This document shows positions 36,072 to 48,158 of a stretch of DNA of 64,000 nt, one piece after another. A program made the translations under genes and the position numbers. Origin of the DNA: Allantophomopsis cytisporea (taxonomy: Eukaryota; Ascomycota; Leotiomycetes; Phacidiales; Phacidiaceae). Positions within the stretch are counted from its first letter, which is position 1. Each line of letters starts with the position of its first letter. Under the pieces are notes generated by a model. It saw nothing but the letters and a program-made list of their open reading frames with translations. It ran no database searches and was not told where the DNA came from. The DNA is taken from the NCBI GenBank assembly GCA_024752435.1, contig CP103032.1, positions 434,001-498,000 on the forward strand, in the 5' to 3' direction.

Positions 36072-37195
36072 AACCTCAATAGAATCTAAAATAGACTTGT
36101 ATAATACCTCACCCCCCTCAAACAGAATGAGACTCCTATTCAACCAATAAAGGAACAGGATGACTATCACTTGAGATATGATCAGTGTCACAGTATTGAC
36201 TCTTCATTTATGCCTCTGACTCGGTAGGAAAGCATAAAGTGATATCATGATTGAAGTTCCATTAAGTAAGGTAGTTTGTGGAAATTCCCCTCCAGATTTA
36301 CAAATCACAATTAAAAGCACGAAATGAGATGACAACCAGTCAGTCACGACTTCATCTCAAATCCTAACTACAAAACACCTTCCCACCCTCCAGTTCTCGC
36401 AAAGCCACAATCGACCAACAAGCCAGATAATAGGCAAGACAGAGCGACAGACAGATAGGCCTACAAGCTAGCCTGTCCCACCAGACACTCAAGTCAGCTA
36501 GCTTGCCAAATATCCCATCCATCCATTCATTCATTCATCAAAAGCAGGCATACAAGCCACAAATACACCGGAAGCAATTCAATTCAGTATCAAGACAAGC
36601 AGCCTGAACATAGTTAAGCAGGCAGAAAAGATTAACACAACGAGTCAGTCCCAGTAGTGAGAGAGAAAACGAGGTACGAAGAAGACGAAAAAAAGTAACG
36701 GGTGATTAATTGCACATCAGTACTACGTTCATGAACATCGTGTCACTTCCCCAATTCCATAACCATACAAGTTCCCTTCCGAGTTTCATTCCATAGGCCA
36801 GCCATATAATGTTCAGTTGCCAACCAGAAAGCCATCCATCATTTTGCAAGGGAAAAGAAAGCCACAGAGAAACACAGCGCCAAAAATAAAAAACAAAAAA
36901 AAACACAAGAGTAGAAATGAACAAAAAACAAAACGAGCAAAAGGCAAATACAAAACAGCCATATCCATATTTTCGTAGTCCGTAATTAAGGTTGCAAGAT
37001 GGCAGGGCGAAACATGATATAAGGGAAGACCCAAACAAGCCGATTTTTTTGTGGAGGACCATGACATGATTTTACCTTTGTCTCCGGACGCCTTGAAAGA
37101 TACACAATGGGAGATAGTGAAGGTAGGAGGTGATATGTGTGAGTTTCATTTCCAGCTGTGAATCGTTTGGTGAAAAGATATATCCATTAGATCCC
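36072..37195. other. Convergent 3' regions of the oxidoreductase and Puf3 genes
   Basis: About 1.1 kb between two stop codons. The A-rich block at about 36850-36910 (T-rich on the minus strand) and the plus-strand frame-free DNA fit long 3'UTRs. Frames at 36706-37067 on the minus strand consist mostly of Phe, Leu and Cys codons from T-rich DNA and are not credible genes. Confidence 0.5.
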
Positions 37196-40100
37196 CTAAA
37201 CGCCCTCGATCTTGACTTCTGGGACATCTTTCTCGCTGACTTCAGCTTCAGACGTTGAGTCGTGGACTGGACCATCAACGGTGCTTCCCTCGACGCTGGG
37301 AAGGCTGCTACTCTGTGGACTAGATGTTTCCATCGTAAGCACTGGGGTAGGTGTGGTGCTTGTAGTCGCGATGTTAAGAGGCTGGACGGTCGTGTTTGAA
37401 GGGCCGCTAGGAGGTTGAACGGCACCGTTGAATTGGTTGGGTGGTGAGTTGAGGAAGACGTGCTTTTCGATCGCGGAGATCTGTTTTCCGTAGTTGTACT
37501 TCTTCAATGCAATGAGCTGCGGCTTGAGAGCTTCGATGAAGGCGGTATGGTCGGGGCCTTTGAGCTGTAAAAGGAGTTTTTCTGTTTATATTAGCAGAGC
37601 AAACAAAGATGCAGGATAGTGGGTACTCACGGATTACATAGTTGCCGTATTGATCCTTCATGAGCAACTGTACAGGAACGATACCATCGCTGCCCACAGT
37701 CGTAAGGTTTGCAACGATGGCGCGTCTATCCTCCTCGGTACCATACTGAATACTCTTCTCCACCACATTTGAAGCAAATTTATGCTTGGACAGAGAGACA
37801 ACCTGAGCAATGACTATCTTGATGATTTTGGATCGATCTTCTGGTTTGCCGGAGGTAATAACGTGCTGGGTAACATAATTTCCATACTGGTCGGTGATAA
37901 GCATTGCAGCACACTGGTGAAGTTCTTCCAGAACGGAGGCCTGATCTTTGTCGGAACAGAATTCCAGCATACGCTGAATGACTCGGCAACCATATGGATG
38001 CGTGGCGAGAGTATGTACTTGTCCCCTGAAAGCTTCGATGATGAATTGAATATGCTCAGTTGGGACTCTCTCAATAGCCTTCTGGATGACGTGATTGCCA
38101 TTCTGGTCCTTGACGCACTTCAAGATGTCTGGCTGAAGCTCTCTGACAAGCTCGGCCTGCTGGTCAGCGAGAACGTGCTCCAGAGCCTATGAGAATAATT
38201 AGTATCTAGCTTTGAAACAACCGGGATGGGGTACAAACCTTCTGAACAACACGGCAGCCGTATGTCTGTGAAGACAACTCACTAACATGATTCTTCATCT
38301 TTTCTGCGAGGACCCTCTTCTGCACTTGACTTCCATGCTCGAAGAGTTTCTGGACAACATAATTTCCAAAGACGTCTGTCATTAGCTGCAGAGCGTTTGG
38401 TTGAATTTCGCTGAAAATCTGCTCCTTCTCATCACTGTTCGCGGTTTCGAGCTTTTGCTGAATGAAACGAGATCCGTGCTGATCACCACTAAATTCTACT
38501 ACATGATGATAGATGTCCTGAAGTACAGTTAGATAGTCGATCATGTTGGTCAGATTGATACAACATACCTTGAGCTCATATCGCTTGTTAGTCTTCGCGT
38601 TTGATCTGAACTCCTCAAGTAACAAACTACGAACACCATGCCCGGCATCATGGTCTCTGGTGTGGGCTTTCGGTGCTGTTGGAGCATGTCCGTATTGACC
38701 CATTGCTTGATAACCGAAAGCAGGAAGAGGACGATATCCGCCTTGGTTGTAGTTGTCAAAAGCATACTGTGCAAACTGGTTGTCATATAGGGATGACTGA
38801 GGGTAGCATTGTTGCGGCAAATGAATACGCTGCAACTTAGAAGGGAAGTCAGCACTGGCACTACTGGTGTGATGTCGCAAAGTTCCTGGGCTTGGTCGAT
38901 GTTGCTCCAACGCTGGAGGGCTGTTATAGAAATGAGGGCTGCTTGGGCCACGTCGAACATCGCTTCCAGCTGGAGATACGGAATCACGCTCTGTATATCG
39001 CGTCTCTCGGTAGTTGGCGAACTGGTGTGCAAACGGAACTTCAGAGTAGCCACTGGGAGTGAAAGTGCCTATGCTGCGTATGCTGTTTGGATCTGCTTGC
39101 CAGGATGGAACAGCACTATTAAATTGCGCCTGACCGGCAGCATTCTGTTTGTTGAGACTCTGAACTGACTCGTACTGCAAGTCATTGGCAGCAGCGTTTT
39201 GAAATGCTTGGCTGGTAGCCATGTCACGGTCGCCGACACTCAGACGTGCAAAATTTGTGCTCAAATCCACACTTTGATGTTGGGGTGTAATCTCAGAATG
39301 GAGGTTGCGTAAGGACTGGCCAGATGTCTGACTGGAAAATGATGGTCGTTGAAAGTGCAAAGAATTGTTTGGTGTATGTCCAAAGGATGAGAACTGGTTT
39401 GGTAGCCCGTAACCCGAGTTTGTTGATGCTGCACTAGATACAGCCTCAGATTGACGCGATGGAGGCATACTGCTATCTCGTGAGGTGCCACCGCCACTGA
39501 CGCCCAAGTATGCCGATGTTTGAACACTCCGAGGGTCCATTTTTAGTCCTCTTGCTGAGTTGTCGAGTTCGTAGGCACTATTAAATGACATGTTCTCCTT
39601 GTCGTCGAGACTTCCAAATACAGGCATCTGATTCTTGAAGCTTCCACTCGTAGGATCAAGACCGCTCTGTGTTTGTGCCTGTGCTTTGCCAGTATAGCTA
39701 GACCCTTGACCAATAGCATGCGGGCGAGGAAAATATGGCGATGCGTTGTGTATCTCGGACAGCGTCTGAGGAGGCGCAGCTTGATTGTTTCCGCGATGTC
39801 TGACGGGAGATGTGCCCCCACTTGCATGGGACATGGAGAGAGTAGGCGAGGTAGTTTCTGGATTCCAAGGACCACTTGCTCGATTCATCCACGGATCTGC
39901 CTCTGAGGATTCAGCCAATGCACCGGAGCCGCTCTTGCTATCCAAGTAAGATTCATCCTCTATTATCATATATCAGCAAATGGAATTAAAGAGAAAGCTA
40001 CGCTTCACTTCAACTTGACTCACCTCGAGATCTTGAATTGTCTCTTTTGGCAAAAGCCCCACCAAGAGATGTTCCCCATATTCCACTTGTGGCCTTCCAG

Positions 40101-40330
40101 TTTGGTCCTCCGCTGGCAAAAGTCTGGCTGATTGTTGAGCCTTGTGGAATCCTCTCATCCTCAACGTTTCTACCACTGCTCGATGGGAAATCGCCGAATC
40201 TCGTTCCGGCTCGTGCCTGTAAGAAAGAGACATCATCAGCTCTCGTACTTCCAATTTCCTGGGGCCTATCTATCAAGCTTACATTGGTCGCCATCGATGG
40301 AGCAAGTCTGTGACTCGTAGCAGAAGACAT
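37196..40330 (-). CDS. PUF3: Puf3-like Pumilio RNA-binding protein
   Basis: Six exons: 40330-40283, 40216-40024, 39959-38569, 38517-38239, 38186-37631 and 37581-37196, 950 aa. The first 530 residues are disordered, rich in Ser, Gln and Asn. The C-terminal third is a full PUM homology domain: RSLLLEEFRSNAKTNKRYEL, then repeats with DQHGSRFIQQKLE, DVFGNYVVQKLFE, QTYGCRVVQKALE, DQNGNHVIQKAIE, HPYGCRVIQRMLE, DQYGNYVTQHVIT, HKFASNVVEKSIQ and DQYGNYVIQKLLL, ending YNYGKQISAIEKH. Spacing and repeat sequences resemble yeast Puf3, which binds mRNAs for mitochondrial biogenesis at UGUAnAUA sites. Introns are 66, 64, 51, 52 and 49 nt; the 66- and 51-nt ones have no in-frame stop. The last acceptor (at 37582) is chosen over one 15-20 nt downstream because only it keeps the eighth repeat. 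Confidence 0.93.
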
Positions 40331-41944
40331 TGTATTTCGTCGAGTAAGCGAATGTTACAGAACCCGAAGTTCTTATGGGTCGAGGTAACTCGAGTATCGG
40401 AGCCTTCGTCTTCGAGACGATAATTTGTTTGTGAGTATATTTGTTTGCTATTTGCTCGACCGATTTTCTAGTAATGACACAATGAACAGGTCTTCGAATC
40501 TATGTGACTAAGTGTGCAGCTGTCAGCGCATGGCACACAAGGCTGAAGCCCCCAACAGACGGCTGAATAATGGGTGATGACAGCACTCACCAGAGTGTAA
40601 GGCTTTGGATTCTATGTAATTATTTTGAACCGCACATGTACAAAAGAAGGTTTGCGGCAACTTGAATTATGTTCAGGTTGAGCATCGAAGGGGGATGGAA
40701 GAAAAAAGGTGAGGGCGAGGTGAGCGTGTGTATGTATGGCAACAGTGAGTGCAGGCTGGGTAAAGTCGCGCGACACGAGTGACTTCGTTTGTCATATGCA
40801 ACGTTGAGCAAATGGGCAGAAGGACGAAGAAGATGTGTAGGCAGCCGACTGTAGGAAGTATGTAAGTATGTATATTCCTTAGGCAGGTCGTGAGAAGGCG
40901 CAGGGTGTAAGAAAAGTGAGCCGTTTATTATTTTATCGGATGTGCGCTGGGTTTCAAGGTTGTGCCTGTTTTTTTGATCTTCTATTTTATTTTTTCTCTT
41001 TCTCTCTCTCTCAGTCCCTTCCCTTGGATTTTCGGTTTTCTCTTACAGTGACGAGGCGTTATTAGACTGGGCTCTGTGCACCTGGTGCGTGAGAAGAGAG
41101 TGTGTCTGAGGGCTCTCCACAGAGCTAGGAAGATTGACGCGGAGCTTGCGCCTGGGGAATGCAAGGTAGTGTGTCCAGGAACGAAGGTTTGGGCAACTTT
41201 GTGGGTCGGTGTGGACACAGGAAGCGAATGAAGGGAAATCGTTAGGTCGCACGACGTTTGAGAATGATCAAAGGACAGAATTTCTTAGCTGGAAGAGGAG
41301 GCGGGAATTATTTTTGATGGTTGGGGGGAATAGAAGGGACGAGTATGTAGAATGAAAGATGGACAGAGAGGGAGAGGTGAGTTAGATGGAGGTTGGTAGA
41401 GGAGAGGAGGAGGAGGAGGAAAAGGAAGAGGAAGGAAAAAAGTGTGGGCAATAAAGAAGGAATGAATGAATATTCCGTAGTCGTAACAGTGAAGATGGTA
41501 GTAGTAGTAGTAGTAGTATGTAGAAGTTTGAGGAGTCAAAATAAGAATAAAAGGGACGAGTTTTCGAGGGTTCAATGTTGAGAGTTTCGAGGAAATTCGT
41601 ATTCTCTCTCTTCTTGGGGAGGATGGGAAGGATTAGATTGGGTAGAAGGGGATGTTGGGTGTTTGGGGTGTGGGGGAAGAGGAGGAGGGAGGAGGAGGGA
41701 GGAGGAGGAGGAGGAAGAGAAGATAGGTAAGGTAAGGAAGATGAGTGGATGACTGAGGGTGGCGGCGAATGTTTAAGAGGGTGAGAGTAAGAGTAAGAGT
41801 GAGAGTGAGAGTGAGTGAGAGTCTAAGTGAGTGGGTAGAGAGAGTGTGTGGAGGTGGTAGTGTATGTGTGTGTATGTGTGTGTCGTGGTGGTGTCTGTGT
41901 GTCCGTGTAGGTAGGTAGGTATGTCGTGCAGATGTGATTGATGA

Positions 41945-42010
<66 letters not shown>
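41945..42010. repeat. (ATG)22 trinucleotide microsatellite
   Basis: Twenty-two uninterrupted ATG units (66 bp), followed by GTG/ATG variants to about 42030. On the minus strand this codes a long Ile tract in a frame that is otherwise unlikely to be translated. It lies about 1.6 kb upstream of the Puf3 start codon. Confidence 0.95.
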
Positions 42011-42745
42011 GTGATGATGGTGATGGTGATGTTTCTCTTTGGTAACTTTGTTCTCTGGAACTGCTGATCTTTCCGCTTTCTTTCCTCTTCCAATGCGTAC
42101 AATCGTGTCAAGACTCTCTTCTCCACATCGAGGAGGTTGTGTGGAGTTGAGAGGGGAATCTTCGATGTTCGATGGCGGCCAGAGAAACCGACGGACAAGG
42201 TGGTGAAGGTGGTGGTGCTTGTTATGATTGTAACGAAACTTGTTGTTGATCGTCGGAATTGCAGCATGTCAAGTCGGTCGGGATGGCGTTTGACAAGTGT
42301 GCTTTGGCGCTCTGTACCAGACGGTTGCTAAGCTTAAGCTGTAGTGTCAGATAAGCCGTGCGGGAGTCAACTTTAGTGGTGATGGTCCATGGTCTATGAT
42401 GGGGGGTCATGGCGGGGCAAAGTGATGGACGGGCGCCCGATGGGGGCAGTAGAGTAAGGTATGTACATACATCCAGTCAGTACAAAGTACATAAACACAC
42501 GCCTCAACTCCAACCAGATCCGACTCTTTTGTCCATGTATATAACATAGATTGATTTTCATTGATTCCGTTGATTCCCTTGATTTCATTGATTGAGATGC
42601 AGCAATAAATATTGGCTCCCAAACAAAATACCCCGATCCCCATTCGCAACTATTTCTCATTTGCACTTGGCACAAAAGGGCTTTGACCACTACCAGCATC
42701 GAGTGATAAGCTTTTCCTGGGTTTGAACGTCCCTCGGACTCGACT

Positions 42746-42775
42746 GACTACGACTACGACTACGACTACGACTAC
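42746..42775. repeat. (GACTAC)5 hexamer repeat
   Basis: Five perfect GACTAC units in tandem, followed by purine-rich GGGAGAGG repeats to about 42870. Confidence 0.9.
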
Positions 42776-45145
42776 CTTACTGCTTACTCTACCGTGGTAC
42801 ACTTCACAGAAAACGAGGGGAAGAGAGGGGAAGAGAGGGAGAGGGAGAGGGGGAGAGAGACAAAGAGAGAGAGATATTCATTCCATGAAGAAATGTAAGA
42901 GAGACTTTTCACCGGCACGACATCAACATGTGTATTAGTATCAGCACTCTCATCATCAAAATGGCCAAAATAAGCGTGGAAATATGTTGAAGTATCTCAG
43001 AATGACTCACTTGTTTACTGTGTGAAACAGAAGATGCATTTCTCACGACAATAGATATATTCCAGCCTAACTTATGTGTATCCATAGTATGTGTATGTAC
43101 GCACATACATACGTACATACAATAGAACGCCACATATATTTCCTCAATGGTTATACTTCATGACTCCGATATTGAGCTGCTTCTCAACAAGTACATGTTT
43201 TGACCAACTAGGTATCTTCCTTTGTTCTGAGCAGACAGTACATAAGAATGGAGTCTTCAGAACTACAATCTTCTCCGCAGTATGCTATGGTGGGACTGTA
43301 CGTACTCTGCAAGCATGCGTTGTACATATTTAGTACATTCAGAGGCATCAAACAGACCGAACAACTTTTTATCAAGTCAAAAATCAAGTCAACAATTTTC
43401 TACATCTGTTAGTGTCTTCCTCGCCCGTTGTCCCCTTCTCCTCACGCTAATTCTACGTCTCTCACACACTACAATTGCTGCTGTACATACACGCCATGCA
43501 GCAGTAGAGTCATGCATCAACTCGCATTTGTGTTTCGAATTCGACAGGGAAGGGGAAACGGGAAGCAATCTGCAGCTTGGCACTATGTATGTCACTATGA
43601 GTGACTAACTTCTCCACGACTGATCGTCGATACATGTCATGGGTAGATGATCTCGAAGAGATCCAACCTGCTCTCGACTTCAAGGAAAGTCTTTTCCCCT
43701 CCTCCCCCCTACATGATTCCAATAGCTCCCTTGATCCCCTTTGTCTTACACAAAAACCGTTACCAGCCACGCCAATACCACCTCTATCCATTTCTCGTGG
43801 ATTCGCAGCATTCCAGATAGCGCTTCAACATGCGACCCTCATGCTGCACAACCGCGCAACACAGGAAGAAACTACTGCTTAAAGCGTCCACAAAATTCCA
43901 AGTATCCATCTTCACCGACCCCCTCTGCAAATTTCCCGAGTTCTACTGGCTAAATCCAAAATCAGTAGCAAAGATGAAGCCAAAGCATATACTGTACAAA
44001 TCAACCAGAACGTTACACATAACCGCCAGTGCTGTCTGACCCTGAAGATGCTGCTTTCCGGACTAAGATGATTTCGAGGAGCAGTAGCGCGTCTGTAGGA
44101 TTTGCAGGTCTGTCATCTGCTGACACTTTCAATATATCAACATTATTGAACGACTAGAACGTTTTCTCTTTACCTTCATCCGTATAGAAGCAATCTAAGA
44201 GACTCTCTACCTTACTGCGCAGGTCTTTATCAACACAGGATCGATCTTTTCCATGGTTCAACCCAAGTTGATACTCTGCATGGCATAGTAAATCTGGCGT
44301 CGAACCTTTCCTCATCTGGTATCTGAATCGTCCGATGATGGTCTGCTACACTACTACTGGTACATACGGCTTCCCGGTGGACACAGCCTGCAACGGGGCA
44401 GCTGTTGTATGGCAGAGGCTGAGCCCAGAGCCACTTTTACATCGAGATCTATGTTTCAAGTACTCATTGGTTGAACAAGCAGCAGCAGTACGCCTTGCTG
44501 CACACTGTGTAAGGTACTCTGAAGTTTCTATGAACCACGGCATTAGGACCACTACCGACCTTTCAAATAGCCCGATGATGAACAGGCAGCTCAAGCAAGC
44601 GGATTGTCTATGGAAGCCAAGCATCCAAAAAAAAACTACCTTGTTGAAGCATCGAATCATCACGCAACGGGCCAGAGATCTACATCTCGCGCGATATCCC
44701 AGGCAGTCTTGTTGTCCTGACATGATACATCACCTCCGACCCGGCTATGAATTGTCTACCAGCCAGCCTTAACTTACCTTATCGCACTTCTTTCAGGAAT
44801 AAGGATATGCCACGCACGCCGAAGACCTCGTACTCCCCTCGGCTACAAGAGAATCTGGTGATGGTGAAGAAAAGGTTTTGAGGGAATCACAGAATGAAGT
44901 GCTAGCCTCATGCAAAGATATCTATTTCGCAGCTCCTGATCTGACAACTGATAGATAGGCTATTTACGAAGTGCATCGAATACATGCACGTAATATTTGC
45001 TTCGCAGCTTGCAGATTCTCACCGCTCATTTTCGTCGTGTCCATCCATAAGTCCTACTAAAGCATTATTGAGCTTGTTGGGACTTCGTCATCACATGTTG
45101 CTGCAATATTCATCCACAGATACAATGAAGAACAAAATCTACAAA

Positions 45146-45202
45146 GTCACGTGACATTACCAATATCACGTGGTAGATCCGATCTAATATTAGATTCACG
45201 TG
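45146..45202. promoter_or_regulatory. Cluster of three CACGTG E-boxes
   Basis: CACGTG occurs at 45148-45153 (within the 10-bp palindrome GTCACGTGAC), 45167-45172 and 45197-45202, spaced 19 and 30 bp. CACGTG is the core of fungal bHLH sites (Cbf1, Pho4, SREBP types). No gene begins nearby that I can support, so the target is unclear. The motifs are seen directly; binding is inference. Confidence 0.5.
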
Positions 45203-46672
45203 CATCACACCTCAGAGCTCCCAAGGTCCGGCTGTGCCACGTACGGAGATTGTCGGTATTACTTCGTGCTTCGTAAGACTATGGGGGTACTTCGAGAGTT
45301 ACTTCATTCTCCTGATGATCTATGGCTCGAGCTTATCCGCTGTCAAAGCTAAATGTCGATGCTAAAGAGAAGCGTCCAATAGTCACCGTCTTCTAGATAT
45401 TTCCTTCTATGATGTCCTTAGCATATTTCTTCGTCATAGTCCAGTTGGACTGGTCATGCGGAATAGGTCGTTTCATGAACATTTGGACATGTCAAAGTAC
45501 CAATGTTTGAAGGTCAGAAGGCGAATGACTTGTCCTGCATCACGACATTAGGGACAGGCTGTTGCACCCTCGAACGGTGTCTTGCTCTGAGGCATTCGCA
45601 CGAGACAGGAGTTTTTTGTCGAGGCTGTGTACACACTGTACAAGATCTTCGTTTCGCCGTTTGAGATGATGTTATGAAAGCTTACTACCCTCTATGTGCG
45701 ACTTACTGTTGTAGCCTCGACGATACTCCGAACTCCCCGAGCTGTTTTCACTGATTTATCCCCGTACTTTAATGCAGGCCCATAGAAGAAGACAGAGATT
45801 TCTTGAGCGATTCTTTTGCGGATTCCAAGACCCGTATTTTTACTTCATACCATTGAGCAGAATAGTTTGAGCGAGTGGGTGTCCAGGTCTTTTCAGTTCC
45901 CGAGTGCCAGAATGTCTCTCCTCGGTGAGCCTGGGAATGCCTTGTGACCCAGGGAGGGGGGGGGGGAACGCAAGAGAGAAAGAGAGAAGAAGCACGAGCT
46001 TTTGACGGAAAGCCGGGATCACTACATTGTCCAAAGAGTAGGGGAAGCCGGGCGGCGGGAGAGCAGATTGAGGAGAAAAAGACAGCGTGCCCACGAGGGA
46101 ATCGGGGATGCTTCTGAATACATTTCAGCCCTTTAAGGTGACTTGACTCTAGCTTAGGAATCCGCAGCAAGATCTTTGACGATTTGAGATATGAGATTGA
46201 GATGCGTTCACACCCAAATGGGGGGGTGTATGTGTGTGTTGTGTTCACGATAGGCGTATGTGCCAGATTCACGATTGCCTCATTTTTTTTTTTTCTTCAG
46301 AGACAAATTCCAATGTCTTGAACAAGACCCAGGAACCATACGGAAATGCTGCTATATTTGTGCTGATATCATCATCTAAGAATACGACGCGGACTAAAGC
46401 CCCTCTCGAAGGTGTCTAGGTCGGTGGGTCCTCATGCAGGAACGTTGCCCCATTGGATGGACTATGGGGTGCCTTTGTTGGCTTCTCATCTCGCGTGTGC
46501 TCGGTTGGTGGGATTGTGGGCTTAGGATGAACTTGGAATGGACTTGGGTTGCAGTTATGAAAGAGATTCTGGCGCCGTGTGGGTGATGTTTATTTCATTT
46601 GCAGTACATGATTACATACATACATATATACATACATATATACATACACACTACTATGTATTATTGACCATT

Positions 46673-46730
46673 GACATGACCATGACCATGACCATGACTG
46701 TGACTGTGACTGTGACCGTGACCGTGACCA
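46673..46730. repeat. Degenerate TGACCA/TGACTG/TGACCG hexamer repeat
   Basis: About 9 to 10 tandem six-base units that change in blocks from GACCAT to GACTGT to GACCGT, preceded by a CATA/TACA microsatellite (about 46613-46650). The block-wise variants suggest expansion after point changes. Confidence 0.85.
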
Positions 46731-47467
46731 TATTCAACTAGCATCCCTAAGCAAACCGTTTGAGTGGGCACGGGTGCAGGGGCTGGAGATTTTTATGCTT
46801 ATGAAGAGAGGAGATGGGATGGCACATTCATATTGGCCAATCGAATGAGATTAGCAGCGGAGACCCTTTGAATTTCGTGACCCCATCTGGTGCAGCATCT
46901 CATGTTGCTTTTTATTCCTTTGCATTGCAGCATGAACTTCTATACTGGACGAGGATGTTTTCATTGCATGTACGTACAGGCACCTCTCTGTACAAAGATG
47001 ATGGGGCATGGCTCGATTTGTTCTACCATGTACATCTGGGCGTTTAAGTATCCACAGCTCATTTCAAAGGCAGTCTTGGTTTTGCTGGCGTGGTGGTGGA
47101 GGAGATGTGAGATGTGAGATGTGAGGGGGGGGGATGTGCTCATCAAGGGTGGGAGTTCAAGGGTGACCAAGAGGCGTTCAAGGGATAGAGCAGGGCTAAT
47201 GGTTGCTGATTCGTCCAAGCACCGTTGTTTCTAGGTACGCCCCCAGCTACTTTCCACACTTTCCTACGCTTTCCTACGCTTTCCCACGCTTTCCCACACC
47301 TTTTTTCAGGTACACGAGAGGTACAGTTCGCGCTATGCGCCCTTGTAGCGAAGGTAACTCGACAGTGACAAGGTCGAGACAAGGCCAGGACAAGGTCAAG
47401 CCGCCAGGACATGCATGAAGTCTGATAGTGGATGCCTGAGGTGTCGAATCTCCCGCTCCGCCGCACC

Positions 47468-47502
47468 CATTCATTCATTCATTCATTCATTCATTCATTC
47501 AT
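47468..47502. repeat. (CATT)n tetranucleotide microsatellite
   Basis: About 8.75 perfect CATT units. Confidence 0.9.
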
Positions 47503-47607
47503 GGAGTGTGTGGTACTAACTAAGTACCGTACTCAAATCTCCTTCCCCATCTCGTGAGTGCGCCCAGAAGTAAGTAGGTCTGAAGTCTCGCTCTCTTCGT
47601 TCCCTCT

Positions 47608-47631
47608 CTCCTCCTCCTCCTCCTCCTCCTC
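47608..47631. repeat. (CTC)8 microsatellite
   Basis: Eight perfect CTC units; on the minus strand this reads as a Glu tract in a frame not thought to be a gene. Confidence 0.85.
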
Positions 47632-47885
47632 AACCTCATCATCACCACCCAAAACCGACGACGAGCAATTCCTTCCTTCGGGACCACATTCATTCACCCA
47701 ATAATCCGGTATCGACTTCATTCTTTCAGTTGATCACCATCCACTCTGTCGAGTAAATAAACATATAAAAAATCACCCACTATCTTTTACGATATCACCT
47801 CGCATCCCGAAACTTTGGAACGGAATTGTTTACGCTCGCCTGCTACTCTTTGGCCAGCTCCTTGCGTGAGTACATTCCTATCGAG

Positions 47886-47912
47886 CACCACCACCACCAC
47901 CACCACCACCAC
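47886..47912. repeat. (CAC)9 microsatellite
   Basis: Nine CAC units about 250 bp upstream of the membrane-protein start codon, probably within its promoter or leader. A TATAAA-like sequence lies about 47763-47769. Confidence 0.85.
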
Positions 47913-48158
47913 TATTACCACTATTACCATAACACCATCTACTACCTCAACCACCTCAAAACATTATGGCAATCACCCTTCTTTTCCGAACAACCGTTTT
48001 GCCAAGTAAACAGAAGGGTTTCTGGAAGAAAGAAAAAGAAGAACAAATAATGGGGGAAAACATAAGTGACAATGACTGACGAATGATTCCGCGCAAACAG
48101 TCTCGATAATCGAATATAAACCAATATAACGATACCGAAGCAGTAAAGAAAAGCAATT

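Larger units (their letters stand above)
40331..48158. other. 7.8-kb gene-free, microsatellite-rich interval
   Basis: No convincing gene is found between Puf3 and the next gene. The first 2 kb next to Puf3 is full of low-complexity purine or GT-type DNA and probably includes its promoter and a long leader; beyond that lie several simple repeats listed separately, a triple CACGTG cluster at 45.15 kb and G runs (45956-45964, 47127-47135). Short frames of 60-160 codons exist on both strands but all lie over repeats or lack domain and splice support. A small frame at 43634-43882 (+) is the least unlikely. Confidence 0.5.

Noticed and set aside
41773..42267. Minus-strand frame of 164 codons with an ATG start
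   Set aside because: The middle is a long Ile/Thr tract from the (ATG)22 microsatellite, followed by repeat-coded His and Thr. At best an upstream frame in the Puf3 leader.
43634..43882. 82-codon plus-strand frame (MSWVDDLEEIQPALDF...)
   Set aside because: Composition is somewhat protein-like, but I see no partner exon, no domain and no promoter. Not enough to call a gene.
44335..44772. 145-codon plus-strand frame and its antisense partner
   Set aside because: Both strands are open over the same span and neither has domain-like content; likely chance.
45769..46272. 167-codon minus-strand frame
   Set aside because: Runs over G and GT runs; proline and serine-rich translation, no domain or splice support.
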